This document shows, one piece after another, positions 51,965 to 60,148 of a stretch of DNA of 64,000 nucleotides. The notes under the pieces were generated by a model that saw only the letters and a list, made by a program, of their open reading frames with translations, was not told where the DNA came from and did no database searches. Origin of the DNA: Streptomyces asoensis (GTDB lineage: Bacteria; Actinomycetota; Actinomycetes; Streptomycetales; Streptomycetaceae). Position 1 is the first letter of the stretch. Every line of letters begins with the position of its first letter. Where the stretch lies: assembly GCF_016860545.1 (NCBI RefSeq), contig NZ_BNEB01000003.1:1302001-1366000 (forward strand). Reading direction: 5' to 3'. The position numbers were made by a program, and so were the translations under genes.

Positions 51965-53961
51965 CAGACCAGCGCGAGGAGGAGCAGGGGCAGCGTCACC
52001 TTGGCCGGGGGACCGGGACGCACCCGGCGGGCGGCCCGATGCCCTCGCCGCCCGGCCCGCGGAACCGGCGCGGCGCCGGACGCCTGAAAGGTCTGGGGAG
52101 CCTGAGGGATCTGAGAGGCATGAGACGGCTGGGGCGTGTGAGGCGTGTGCGGGTCCTGGGCCGTGTACGACGCGGTGGACGACCTCTCGCCCGGCCGCTC
52201 ACGGGTCGGCAGCACGAACGTCGGCTCGTACGGCGACACCCCCTGCGGAGCGGGGGAGGGCGCGTACGCGGGGGGACGCGGGGCCGGGGGCGGCGGTGCC
52301 GCGGCTCGGGAGGGCGTGACGTCGGAGGGGGTCGCGTCGGAGGGGGTGGCGTCCCCGGCCGGCCGCGGGGGCGGCAGGTGGAAGCTGCCGGTGTCCGACA
52401 TGGAAGGGAAGGGCGTGGGCGTCGCATCGGGCCGTGAGGGCAGGTCGTCCCTGCCCGGAAGGGCGGCCCCGGCGGACACGGACGGTCCGGAAGGGAGCCC
52501 TCCGGTGTCCGGGCGGACGGTACGGGGGGCCACGTCCGGCCGGGCCGGCAGCGAGCCGGTCCCCGGACCGCCCGGTCCGGGCGGGGCGTCCGGGCGGCGC
52601 GGATCACGTGTCGCTCCCGTACCGGTCGGCCGCGGCGCGCCGTCCGGGTGGCCCGGAGCGCCGGTGAGGCCCGCGTCGGTCGCCCGCCGCACACTGTCCG
52701 GGCGGCCCGAGTCGGCAGGGTGGCCCGCCCCGGCCGGGGTGCCGGTGTGACCCGGAGAGCCGGGTACGCCCGTGGCGTCGGGGAGGCCCGAGGGGTGCGG
52801 TGGGTGGGGAGCGGGCTGCCCGAAGGCGCCGGGCGGGTGGCCGCCCCCGGGCGGGAGGTGCGCGAGCCCCGGATCGTGGGGGGCACGGGGGGCGGCCTGC
52901 TCGAAGACGTGGTCCGGGCGATCGGCGACCGCCTCGGGCGGGGTAACAGGGAAGTCCTGGCCGGACGGGGGTCCTGGGAAGTCCTGGTCGGACGGGGCGC
53001 CCGGGAAGGCCCGCTCGTGCGGGGGCCGGGCACCGGGCGGCTCGGAGAGACGGGAGCCGGGCGTACCCGGGAGCCGGCGCCTCGGCGGGCCGTCGGGGCC
53101 GAAACCGCCCGGCAGCGGCCCGAGTTGGTCGAAGATCTCGATCAGCTCGTCGTCCGGACCCGGCTCGGGCAGCAGCTCCACGGCCGCCGCGAGCGCCTTG
53201 CGCGCCCCCGTGGCCGTGCGGAAACGTGCCTGCGGATCCGGCTGGAGGAGCGTGGCGACCACCTGCCACAGCGGCTCGGGAACACTCTTGGGAGCGCGCG
53301 GCGTCCCGTGCTCCGCGAAGTACTGGACGAGCGCCTTGGCGTCCGGTTTGGCGCCCTCCAGCAGGTACAGCGCGACCAGGCCGACGGCGAACAGGTCGGC
53401 GGGGAAGTCGGGATCGGCGCCCATCATCTGCTCGGGCGCGAGGTAACCGGGCGTCCCCACGACGAGGTTGGTCTCGGTCAGCCGCGGTTCGCCCAGCCGC
53501 ATCGCGATGCCGAAGTCGGAGAGCCTGAGGCGGGGCCGGGCCGTCCCGGTGGCCTCCAGAAGGATGTTGGCGGGCTTGATGTCGCGGTGCACGACACCCT
53601 CCGCGTGGACCGCGGTCAGCCCGGAGAGCAGCTGGTCGAGGAGCGTGCACACGAAGCCCGGGGGCAACGGCCCGTAGTCGCCCACGAGATGGACCAGCGA
53701 ACCGCCGGCCACGAGGTCCATGGTGAACAGGACCTTGTCGTCGTCGGCGGCCCAGCTGGCGGGCGCGAGCACATGCGGGTGATCGATCCGTAACGCCTGC
53801 TCGCGGACGAAACGCAGCAGCGCGTGGGCGTCCCGCTGCTGAAGCACCTTCGCGGCCACGTAACGGCGTCTGCGGTGGTCCCAGGCACGCCACACCGCGC
53901 CGACGCCCCCGCGCCCGATCGGGTCGGCCAGTTCGTACCGTCCGGCGAAGACCTCACCCAT
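51928..53961 (-). CDS. Ser/Thr protein kinase with C-terminal membrane anchor
   Basis: This 677-residue protein has an N-terminal kinase domain (about 1-265): glycine loop GRGGVGAVW, VAAKVL lysine (about 38), HRDIKPANIL (about 125), DFG (about 148) and the activation end GTPGYLAPEQ, so it should be active. A very long Pro/Gly/Thr-rich region (about 290-640) with short repeats follows, then one helix at the extreme C-terminus (VTLPLLLLALVCYAVGFWALTRI), which makes it tail-anchored. There are no PASTA domains. It converges on the exported-protein gene with a 37-base overlap. The substrate is unknown. Confidence 0.9.
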   Translation of the reverse strand: MGEVFAGRYELADPIGRGGVGAVWRAWDHRRRRYVAAKVLQQRDAHALLRFVREQALRIDHPHVLAPASWAADDDKVLFTMDLVAGGSLVHLVGDYGPLPPGFVCTLLDQLLSGLTAVHAEGVVHRDIKPANILLEATGTARPRLRLSDFGIAMRLGEPRLTETNLVVGTPGYLAPEQMMGADPDFPADLFAVGLVALYLLEGAKPDAKALVQYFAEHGTPRAPKSVPEPLWQVVATLLQPDPQARFRTATGARKALAAAVELLPEPGPDDELIEIFDQLGPLPGGFGPDGPPRRRLPGTPGSRLSEPPGARPPHERAFPGAPSDQDFPGPPSGQDFPVTPPEAVADRPDHVFEQAAPRAPHDPGLAHLPPGGGHPPGAFGQPAPHPPHPSGLPDATGVPGSPGHTGTPAGAGHPADSGRPDSVRRATDAGLTGAPGHPDGAPRPTGTGATRDPRRPDAPPGPGGPGTGSLPARPDVAPRTVRPDTGGLPSGPSVSAGAALPGRDDLPSRPDATPTPFPSMSDTGSFHLPPPRPAGDATPSDATPSDVTPSRAAAPPPPAPRPPAYAPSPAPQGVSPYEPTFVLPTRERPGERSSTASYTAQDPHTPHTPQPSHASQIPQAPQTFQASGAAPVPRAGRRGHRAARRVRPGPPAKVTLPLLLLALVCYAVGFWALTRI

Positions 53962-54128
53962 GACTGTGCGCCGCTCCTCCCCCTCGTAGCGCCAGGGTCT
54001 GCCCCTCTGCTGCCCCCCCCGCGACGAGCGATACGGCCCCGCCCCCGTGTGCCGCCGCGTCGCGCCGCCCCCGTACCGCCGCCGTCCTCCCCGGTTGCCG
54101 AACCCCCTCCGGCGACCGGGACGAGGGC

Positions 54129-54677
54129 TCAGTTCTGGTGGGACTGGTAATGCGTGACGGCGTCCGAGGTACGGCCGGCGCCGTACACCCGGAGGAACTC
54201 TGCCAGTTCCGGGTGGGTCGGGGCGAGAGTGTCGGCGGCGTCGATGATGTCGCCGGCGGCCGCCACCGAGCGCAGCAGCGACTGGATCTCGCGGACGACC
54301 CGCTTGACCGTGGGCGCCCCCGAACTGCTCGTCGTCTGCGTGGTGTTGTTGAGCACCGAGCCCCCCTGGGACCGCTTGATCTCGTCCATGCGTTCCGTCG
54401 CCTCGGCGGCGCTGACGCTGCCGTCCGCGACCTGCGCCGCCAACTCCTGGAGCAGCTGCACCCGCTGCACCACCGCCGGGTTGCCGATCTTCGCCCGCTG
54501 ACCGCTCATCAGCTGCGACAGCATCGGCGCCGACAGTCCCAGCACCCCCGCGAGACGAGCCTGGTTGAGGCCAAGATCGTCGATGAGCTTACGGAAGAGC
54601 GCCCCCAGCGGCTCCCCGTACCAGTTCCGCTGCAGTTCCCGCGCTCTCGCGGTCGCTTCCTGCTGTGCGGCGTCCAT
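54129..54677 (-). CDS. helix-turn-helix DNA-binding protein
   Basis: This 182-residue protein has a Cro/XRE-like helix-turn-helix (about 22-60: LGALFRKLIDDLGLNQARLAGVLGLSAPMLSQLM) and a helical C-terminal half (about 65-182) that probably dimerises. The ATG at 54677 is chosen because GGGGAGA lies just upstream; the frame opens at 54728. It lies upstream of the kinase gene on the same strand, with 167 bases between them, so the pair could be linked. Homologues occur at this place in Streptomyces; the target genes are not visible. Confidence 0.82.
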   Translation of the reverse strand: MDAAQQEATARARELQRNWYGEPLGALFRKLIDDLGLNQARLAGVLGLSAPMLSQLMSGQRAKIGNPAVVQRVQLLQELAAQVADGSVSAAEATERMDEIKRSQGGSVLNNTTQTTSSSGAPTVKRVVREIQSLLRSVAAAGDIIDAADTLAPTHPELAEFLRVYGAGRTSDAVTHYQSHQN

Positions 54678-54858
54678 TGCGTCTCCCCATCGCTTCCCCA
54701 GAAACCGCGGTTCGCTGTAGCGAACCACGTCCGAGCATCTTACGGAGAGTGGTCATCCGCGGGGACCCCCAATCTTTTTGCGAGATACCCCCGGTGACCC
54801 GGTACTCTGGTCTGCGGCGCCCGGCGGTAGGAGGTTCTTCCGGCCGGATGTCCCTTGC

Positions 54859-54931
54859 GGGGCCTTAGCTCAGTTGGTAGAGCGCTGTCTTTGCATGGCA
54901 GATGTCAGGGGTTCGACTCCCCTAGGCTCCA
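54859..54931 (+). tRNA. tRNA-Ala (TGC anticodon)
   Basis: A 73-base cloverleaf with acceptor GGGGCCT/AGGCTCC (one G-U pair), D-loop AGCTCAGTTGGTAGAGC, anticodon arm CTGTC-TTTGCAT-GGCAG giving anticodon TGC, and T-loop GGTTCGACTCC. No CCA is encoded. Confidence 0.97.
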
Positions 54932-54936
54932 CGCGA

Positions 54937-54980
54937 GAAGACCCCTCCCACCTGCTCTTCCGCAGGTGGGAGGGGTCTTC
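54937..54980 (+). terminator. strong hairpin after tRNA-Ala
   Basis: A perfect 19-bp stem (GAAGACCCCTCCCACCTGC and its complement) with a 6-base loop starts five bases after the tRNA. It also faces the 3' end of the convergent DUF5324 gene. Confidence 0.92.
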
Positions 54981-55006
54981 TTCGTGAGGTGCGGGCGCCG
55001 GGCCGC

Positions 55007-55711
55007 TCAGCTGCGGTCGTCGCGGTTCGCGGCCTCCTCCTCGGCCTCCTTGGCCTGGACCTCGGGGTCCAGCACCGACGGGTCGGCGCTGCCGTCCACC
55101 GAGGTGAGACCACCCGAGGCGGGAACCTCCGTGGCGGCCGGCGGCTCCACCAGCCAGTCCGGGTTGGCCTGCTTGTCCCACCACTTCCAGGCCGCGTAGG
55201 TGCCGCCGGCGACGACACCGAGCACGGCCAGCGCCCGGGCGAGCTTGCCCGCCTTGGCGCGGCGCCGGTGCTTGCGCACCAGCTTCTCGATCTCCTTGGG
55301 CGTCACCTGACCGCGCAGCGCGGCCAGTGCGGCGGCGCCGCGGGCGGCGGCCTCGTCCTTCACGGGACCGGCCGCGGCGACCGCCTGCTCGATCTTCGGC
55401 CTGGAGTAGTCGGCCGCCTGCCGAGCGGCCTGCCGGGTGCGGGCGGCCGCTTCCTGGGCGGCCAGGTCGACCTTCGGCGGGACATGGGTCTTCGCCTGTT
55501 CCAGACGCGGGGCGACGTGGGCGTCATACTGCACGCGGGCCTGCTCTGCGGCCTGCGACACCTTGGGCGCGAGCCGTACACGGGCTTCGTGCGCGTAGAG
55601 CGCGGCCCGTTCCTTGGCCGTGTCGGCGTAGGGCGCCACCACTTCCGCGGCGTGCAGCACGCTGTCCCTCGCCGAGCCGGTCGCGGCGCGCACGCTGTCG
55701 ATGCGGGTCAC
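55007..55711 (-). CDS. DUF5324 family protein, Ala-rich helical with one membrane helix
   Basis: This 234-residue protein starts MTRIDSVRAATGSARDS and is an Ala/Arg/Glu-rich extended helical (coiled-coil-like) protein for its first about 160 residues. A membrane helix lies near 163-183 (ARALAVLGVVAGGTYAAWKWW) and an acidic tail ends the protein. The family is DUF5324 and its function is unknown. It lies on the minus strand between tRNA-Ala and the cyclophilin gene, the place held by the cell-shape gene cwsA (Rv0008c) in M. tuberculosis, whose product also has a helical N-terminus and a late membrane helix. Confidence 0.82.
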   Translation of the reverse strand: MTRIDSVRAATGSARDSVLHAAEVVAPYADTAKERAALYAHEARVRLAPKVSQAAEQARVQYDAHVAPRLEQAKTHVPPKVDLAAQEAAARTRQAARQAADYSRPKIEQAVAAAGPVKDEAAARGAAALAALRGQVTPKEIEKLVRKHRRRAKAGKLARALAVLGVVAGGTYAAWKWWDKQANPDWLVEPPAATEVPASGGLTSVDGSADPSVLDPEVQAKEAEEEAANRDDRS

Positions 55712-56041
55712 GGGTTCCTCCTCCTCGGTGGCGTACGGTAATTCGACTTTCCACCCTTTTACGGATCATGCCTGTCAATGCCTTCAGCGGCATGTGCGGA
55801 CGGGCATCCGGGTGCTGATCACATGCGATAGGGGATGGATGGGGGCAATGGCAACAGAGGGTCTTCAGGGCGACAAAGCCGACGATGCCACGGATCGGGC
55901 CCGCCCGCTCCTGTCCCGGCCGGGTCGAGTGCATTTCCGGACCCGTTCCGTCGTATCCGGCGCCGCAACGCTCGTCGGCCGGAACCCGACCGCGGCCGTG
56001 CGAGGATCTGGGAGTCACAGAGAGACAACGGAAGGCAGACC
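55712..56041. other. divergent intergenic region upstream of the DUF5324 and cyclophilin genes
   Basis: This 330-base stretch separates two divergent genes. I see only a weak 5-bp hairpin (ATGCC with GGCAT near 55780) and no clear promoter or coding sequence. Confidence 0.5.
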
Positions 56042-56575
56042 GTGGCCGAGCAGCTGTACGCCACCCTGAAGACCAACCACGGCGACATCGTGATCCGGCT
56101 CTTCCCGGACCACGCCCCGAAGACGGTCCGCAACTTCGTCGAACTCGCCACCGGCGAGCGGGAGTGGGTCAACCCCGGGACCGGCGTGCGGTCCAGGGAC
56201 AAGCTGTACGACGGCACGGTCTTCCACCGCGTGATCAGCGGTTTCATGATCCAGGGCGGCGACCCGCTCGGCAACGGGACTGGCGACCCCGGCTACCAGT
56301 TCGCGGACGAGTTCCACCCCGACCTGCGCTTCGACCGGCCCTACCTGCTGGCCATGGCGAACTCCGGCCCGGGTACCAACGGCTCGCAGTTCTTCATCAC
56401 CGTCTCCCCCACGGCCTGGCTGAACCGCAAGCACACCATCTTCGGCGAGGTCACCGACCCGGCCGCCCAGAAGGTGGTGGACGCCATCGCGGCCCTGCCG
56501 ACCAACCCGCGCACCGAGCGTCCCCTGAAGGACGTCGTCATCGAGTCGGTCGTCGTGGAGAGCCGCAAGGGCTGA
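56042..56575 (+). CDS. peptidyl-prolyl cis-trans isomerase, cyclophilin type
   Basis: This 177-residue cytoplasmic cyclophilin speeds proline isomerisation in folding. The motifs FHRVISGFMIQGGDP (about 61-75) and MANSGPGTNGSQFFITVSP (about 103-121) contain the catalytic arginine and the substrate pocket. There is no signal peptide. The GTG at 56042 is chosen because GGAAGG lies upstream; the frame is open to 55835. It corresponds to ppiA (Rv0009) of the mycobacterial origin region. Confidence 0.95.
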   Translation: MAEQLYATLKTNHGDIVIRLFPDHAPKTVRNFVELATGEREWVNPGTGVRSRDKLYDGTVFHRVISGFMIQGGDPLGNGTGDPGYQFADEFHPDLRFDRPYLLAMANSGPGTNGSQFFITVSPTAWLNRKHTIFGEVTDPAAQKVVDAIAALPTNPRTERPLKDVVIESVVVESRKG

Positions 56576-56781
56576 CGAGGCCGAAGAGGGAGGAGCCGCG
56601 CGAGCCGACGCGCGCGGACCCGCGGGGGCCGCACGATGCCCTCGGGGGCCGACGTCACGACCGCGGCGGACCCCCCGAACCGGACGAACCACCGGGAACC
56701 AAACGCCCTGCCCGTCCGTAAGGATGAGCAGGGCGGTTCCATTCCACCGACTCGACTCGCACGACTTCACTGGGGGAGCCC

Positions 56782-57681
56782 ATGGACCAGGCGCCTGGCA
56801 GCCGGCAGGACGACGCGCAGAGCGGCCTGCCCGTCTGCTACCGGCACCCGGACCGGGAGACCGGCATCCGCTGCACCCGCTGCGAACGCCCGATCTGCCC
56901 CGAGTGCATGGTCAGCGCCTCCGTCGGTTTCCAGTGCCCGTCCTGCGTCCGCGAGGGCTCCGGCACCGGCCACGCGCCGGACGCGTCGATGCCGCGCACG
57001 CTCGCGGGCGGCGCGGTCACCGCCGATCCGCACCTGGTCACCAAGGTCCTCATCGGTCTCAACCTGGCGGTGTTCCTCCTCCAGCAGGCCCTCGGCGACA
57101 CCTTCACCGACCGCTTCGACCTCATCGGCCGCGCGATCATGCCCGCCCTGGGGCTGGGCGAGATCCAAGGGGTGGCCGAAGGGCAGTGGTACCGGCTGCT
57201 GACCTCGATGTTCCTGCACGCCAGCTACATCCACATCCTGTCCAACATGCTCAGCCTGTGGTGGATCGGCGGCCCGCTGGAAGCGGCGCTCGGCCGTGTC
57301 CGCTTCCTGGCTCTGTACCTGGTCTCCGGTCTCGCCGGCAGCGCCCTGAGCTATCTGCTGGCCGAGCCGAACCAGGCCTCGCTCGGCGCCTCCGGCGCCA
57401 TCTTCGGTCTGTTCGGCGCGCTCGCCGTGCTGGTGCGCCGGCAGCGCTACGACATGCGGCCCGTCATCGCCCTGCTGGTGATCAACCTGGTCATCACGTT
57501 CGGGTGGAGCGGCATCTCCTGGCAGGCGCACATCGGCGGTCTGGTCGCCGGTGTCCTCATCGGTATCGGCATGGTGCACGCCCCCCGGGAGCGCCGGGCC
57601 CTGGTGCAGTTCGGGACCTGTGCGCTGGTGCTGGCCGTGGTCGTGATCGTGACGCTCCTGAGGACCGTCCAGCTCACCTGA
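56782..57681 (+). CDS. rhomboid family intramembrane serine protease
   Basis: This 299-residue membrane protease has an N-terminal cysteine-rich module (CYRHPDRETGIRCTRC, CPECM, CPSC; about 14-55) that looks like a small B-box-type zinc finger. About six membrane helices follow, with the catalytic serine in GASGAIFG (about residue 204) and the catalytic histidine in AHIGG (about residue 250). The segment FLHASYIHILSNMLSLW is the family's conserved H-x-x-x-H-x-x-x-N region. Substrates are unknown. ATG 56782 follows GGGGGAG. A terminator and three DnaA boxes lie downstream. Confidence 0.93.
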   Translation: MDQAPGSRQDDAQSGLPVCYRHPDRETGIRCTRCERPICPECMVSASVGFQCPSCVREGSGTGHAPDASMPRTLAGGAVTADPHLVTKVLIGLNLAVFLLQQALGDTFTDRFDLIGRAIMPALGLGEIQGVAEGQWYRLLTSMFLHASYIHILSNMLSLWWIGGPLEAALGRVRFLALYLVSGLAGSALSYLLAEPNQASLGASGAIFGLFGALAVLVRRQRYDMRPVIALLVINLVITFGWSGISWQAHIGGLVAGVLIGIGMVHAPRERRALVQFGTCALVLAVVVIVTLLRTVQLT

Positions 57682-57686
57682 GCGCG

Positions 57687-57896
57687 TTGTCCACAGTCTG
57701 TGGCGAATCTTGTGCACAACGTGCGGGAACAGATGAGCCCCCTGTCACCTACCTGCGTTTATGCAGGTCAGACAGGGGGCGAACATCTTTTCGACTGAGG
57801 GTGGCCACCGGTAGTTAGGTCACACCGGCGTCAACCTTCGATGAGTTATCCACAGATCGTCTTTCTTTTCCCCATGTGGAAAACTGCTGTGGATAA
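57687..57896. promoter_or_regulatory. cluster of perfect DnaA boxes outside oriC
   Basis: TTGTCCACA (57687-57695), TTATCCACA (57846-57854) and the reverse TGTGGATAA (57888-57896) lie in the gap between the rhomboid and crgA genes. All three are strong-looking boxes, better than most in oriC. Clusters near oriC in S. coelicolor bind DnaA tightly and limit initiation. Confidence 0.8.
57737..57780 (+). terminator. hairpin after the rhomboid gene
   Basis: An outer 10-bp stem (GCCCCCTGTC) and an inner 6-bp stem (ACCTGC) enclose a 6-base loop, separated by a small internal loop. Confidence 0.8.
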
Positions 57897-57956
57897 CTCA
57901 GGGGATAACCCTGGGCAGAGCTGCTCGGCCCAGCGCCGCCCCGGCGGCCGGAGCCG

Positions 57957-58211
57957 CTACTTCCACTGCGTGGAGACGCCGAACCCGGCCGCGATGAACC
58001 CGAAGCCCACGACGATGTTCCAGTTGTCCAGCTGGTCGATGGGCAGCGAGCCGTCCGTCACGTAGAAGACCACGATCCAGGCGAGCCCGATGAGGAACAT
58101 CGCCAGCATCACGGGCGCGACCCAGGCACGGCTGTTCAGCTTGATGGCGGTCGCCTGCTTCGCCGGAGGCGGCGTGTAGTCGGCCTTCTTGCGGATACGT
58201 GACTTCGGCAC
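57957..58211 (-). CDS. crgA: cell division protein CrgA
   Basis: This 84-residue membrane protein is CrgA, which controls FtsZ ring formation and sporulation septation in Streptomyces. It begins VPKSRIRKKADYTPPP, has two membrane helices (about 31-51 and 66-82) and ends GFGVSTQWK, all typical. The GTG at 58211 follows AGGAGAG. The frame is open to 58400 but that part is not conserved. It is divergent from the DUF881 gene, the same pairing as in M. tuberculosis (crgA/Rv0012). The DnaA-box cluster lies downstream of its 3' end. Confidence 0.96.
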   Translation of the reverse strand: MPKSRIRKKADYTPPPAKQATAIKLNSRAWVAPVMLAMFLIGLAWIVVFYVTDGSLPIDQLDNWNIVVGFGFIAAGFGVSTQWK

Positions 58212-58351
58212 GAGGGTCTCTCCTGTCGATGCGCTGCGTGGCCGCGCAGGTGCTGGGTCGGGCTCGGGGGCTGCGTACCAGGGGACCGAGAGGCTCCCCC
58301 GGGCGTCCGTTAGCGTAGTGCTTCTACGGCGCCGAAGGAGATAAGGGTACG

Positions 58352-59212
58352 TTGAGCAATTCTGCCGACTCCCCCCGCACGGGTACAACGGGTTCCGCAC
58401 CGGATCCCGCCCCCGATTCCGCTCCGGAGCCCTCCCCGGCCGCCTCCCGGGCCGTCCCCGCCCCCGTTTCCGGTGATCGCCGTGGCGGTTTCCGGCCCGT
58501 GCGGGTGCTCACCGTGGGTGTCTTCGCCCTCGCCGGTCTGCTCTTCTTCACCAGCTTCACCACGGCCAAGGGCACCAACATCCGCACCGACGCCTCCTTG
58601 CTGAAGCTCTCCGACCTCATCCAGGAGCGCAGCCAGAAGAACGGCGAACTGGACGAGACGAACGGCGCCCTGCGCGACGACGTGGAGTCACTGGCCGAGG
58701 CCGACGACGGCAGCACCCGCGCCCAGGACGACAAGCTCGCCGGACTGGAGAAGAACGCCGGGACGCAGAAGGTCAAGGGCCGGGCCATCACGGTCACCCT
58801 CAACGACGCCCCGCCCGACGCCACCGCCAAGCTCCCCGGCTACCCCGAGCCCCAGCCCGACTACCTGGTCATCCACCAGCAGGACCTCCAGGCCGTGGTG
58901 AACGCGCTCTGGCAGGGCGGCGCCCAGGGCATCAAGGTCATGGACCAGCGGCTGATCTCCACGAGCGCCGTGCGCTGCGTCGGCAACACCCTGATCCTCC
59001 AGGGCCGTGTCTACTCGCCGCCGTACAAGATCCAGGCGGTCGGCGACCCGGAGAAGCTCCAGCAGGCGCTCGCGGAGGCCCCGTCGATCCAGAACTACAT
59101 GGTCTACGTCAACGTCTACGGGCTCGGCTGGAAAGTCACCGAGGACGGGACGGTGACCCTGCCGGGCTACTCGGGCACAGTGGACCTGCATTACGCCAAG
59201 CCTGTGGAGTAG
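58352..59212 (+). CDS. DUF881 family membrane-anchored protein
   Basis: This 286-residue protein has a Pro/Ser/Ala-rich N-terminus, one membrane helix (about 52-72), a coiled-coil (about 85-130) and a C-terminal DUF881 domain (about 135-286) with LVIHQQDLQAVVNALWQGGAQGI. The architecture resembles FtsL/DivIC-like septum proteins with an external coiled coil, but the family has no proven role. The start is TTG at 58352, supported by GAAGGAG at good spacing. Its neighbour crgA and the conserved order suggest a division or wall function. Confidence 0.88.
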   Translation: MSNSADSPRTGTTGSAPDPAPDSAPEPSPAASRAVPAPVSGDRRGGFRPVRVLTVGVFALAGLLFFTSFTTAKGTNIRTDASLLKLSDLIQERSQKNGELDETNGALRDDVESLAEADDGSTRAQDDKLAGLEKNAGTQKVKGRAITVTLNDAPPDATAKLPGYPEPQPDYLVIHQQDLQAVVNALWQGGAQGIKVMDQRLISTSAVRCVGNTLILQGRVYSPPYKIQAVGDPEKLQQALAEAPSIQNYMVYVNVYGLGWKVTEDGTVTLPGYSGTVDLHYAKPVE

Positions 59213-59238
59213 CGGAGAGCGGCCGCCGGGGGGCGCCT

Positions 59239-59934
59239 GTGTCGGTGCGGGTCGTCGTCAGGACGTTCAGCGAGCTGTGCGTCACCGTGGGCGCCGTCAT
59301 CGTCCTCTTCGTCGTCTACGTGCTGTTCTGGACCGGTGTGCAGGCCGACCGCGTCATGGGCGACCAGATCGACGAACTCCACGACCGGTGGGACCGGCAG
59401 AGCGTGAGCCCCGGCACCGGCGCCGCCCCGGGCGAGAACGCCTCCGCGCCGCCGGCGCCGTACCGCAGCGGCAGGCCCTTCGCGGTGATGTACATCCCGC
59501 GCCTCGGTTCCACGTGGAACAAACCCGTGCTGGAGGGGACCGCCACCGGCACCCTCAAGAAGGGTCTCGGGCACTACGCGGGCACCGCGCGGCTCGGGCA
59601 GAGCGGGAACTTCTCCGTCGCGGGCCACCGCCGTACCTACGGCGACCCCTTCAAGGACTTTCCCGAGCTCAGGCGGGGGGACGCGGTGGTGCTGACCGAC
59701 GGCACGACGTGGTTCACCTATCGAATAGACAAAGGGCCCTACAAAACCGTTCCCTCGGACGTCGAGGTGATCGACGCTGTGCCACGTAAGTCGGGGTATA
59801 CGCGTCCGGGCCGGTACCTGACGTTGACCACGTGCGATCCGGAATGGGGGCACAGTCACCGGCTGATCGTCTGGGCGCACCTGGACTCCACGCAGCCCGT
59901 GGAGGCAGGCGAACCGAGGGCCCTGCGCCGTTAG
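59239..59934 (+). CDS. class E sortase (first copy)
   Basis: This 231-residue sortase has a short N-terminal anchor helix (about 11-32) and a catalytic domain. The catalytic His is in VAGHRRTYGDPF (about 132), Cys199 in TLTTCDPEWG and the Arg in HSHRLIVWAH, so it looks active. Class E sortases attach proteins with an LAxTG signal, such as chaplins, to the peptidoglycan. It lacks the long N-terminal cytoplasmic region of the copy at 60780. It follows the DUF881 gene by 26 bases. GTG 59239 is taken as start. A degenerate parS lies inside. Confidence 0.87.
   Translation: MSVRVVVRTFSELCVTVGAVIVLFVVYVLFWTGVQADRVMGDQIDELHDRWDRQSVSPGTGAAPGENASAPPAPYRSGRPFAVMYIPRLGSTWNKPVLEGTATGTLKKGLGHYAGTARLGQSGNFSVAGHRRTYGDPFKDFPELRRGDAVVLTDGTTWFTYRIDKGPYKTVPSDVEVIDAVPRKSGYTRPGRYLTLTTCDPEWGHSHRLIVWAHLDSTQPVEAGEPRALRR
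59507..59520. promoter_or_regulatory. degenerate parS-like palindrome
   Basis: GTTCCACGTGGAAC differs from parS at two symmetric positions. It lies inside the first sortase gene. Confidence 0.4.
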
Positions 59935-59986
59935 TCTGGTGGCGTACGGCGTGAGTCAGGTGCCGTGATGCGACGGAAGGGACGGC

Positions 59987-60148
59987 ATGTACGGCTGGAT
60001 CTGGCGGCATCTGCCGGGAAACGCGTGGGTCAAGGCGCTGATCTCGATCATGCTGGTCGTGGCCGTGGTCTACGCGCTGTTCCAGTACGTCTTCCCTTGG
60101 GCCGAACCGCTGCTTCCCTTCAACGATGTGACGGTGGACAACCAGTGA
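59987..60148 (+). CDS. 53-residue single-helix membrane protein
   Basis: This small protein (MYGWIWRHLPGNAWVKAL) has one membrane helix (about 16-36) and a short external Pro-rich end (PWAEPLLPFND). GGAAGGGAC before the ATG and the four-base GTGA overlap with the amidotransferase gene both support translation. I recognise no family. The position between a sortase and the PabA/TrpG gene suggests it is translated together with them. Confidence 0.82.
   Translation: MYGWIWRHLPGNAWVKALISIMLVVAVVYALFQYVFPWAEPLLPFNDVTVDNQ

Noticed and set aside
52300..53050. Tandem repeats in the kinase Pro-rich region as a CRISPR or mobile repeat
   Set aside because: They are short in-frame codon repeats (such as ATPSD units) inside a continuous coding sequence.
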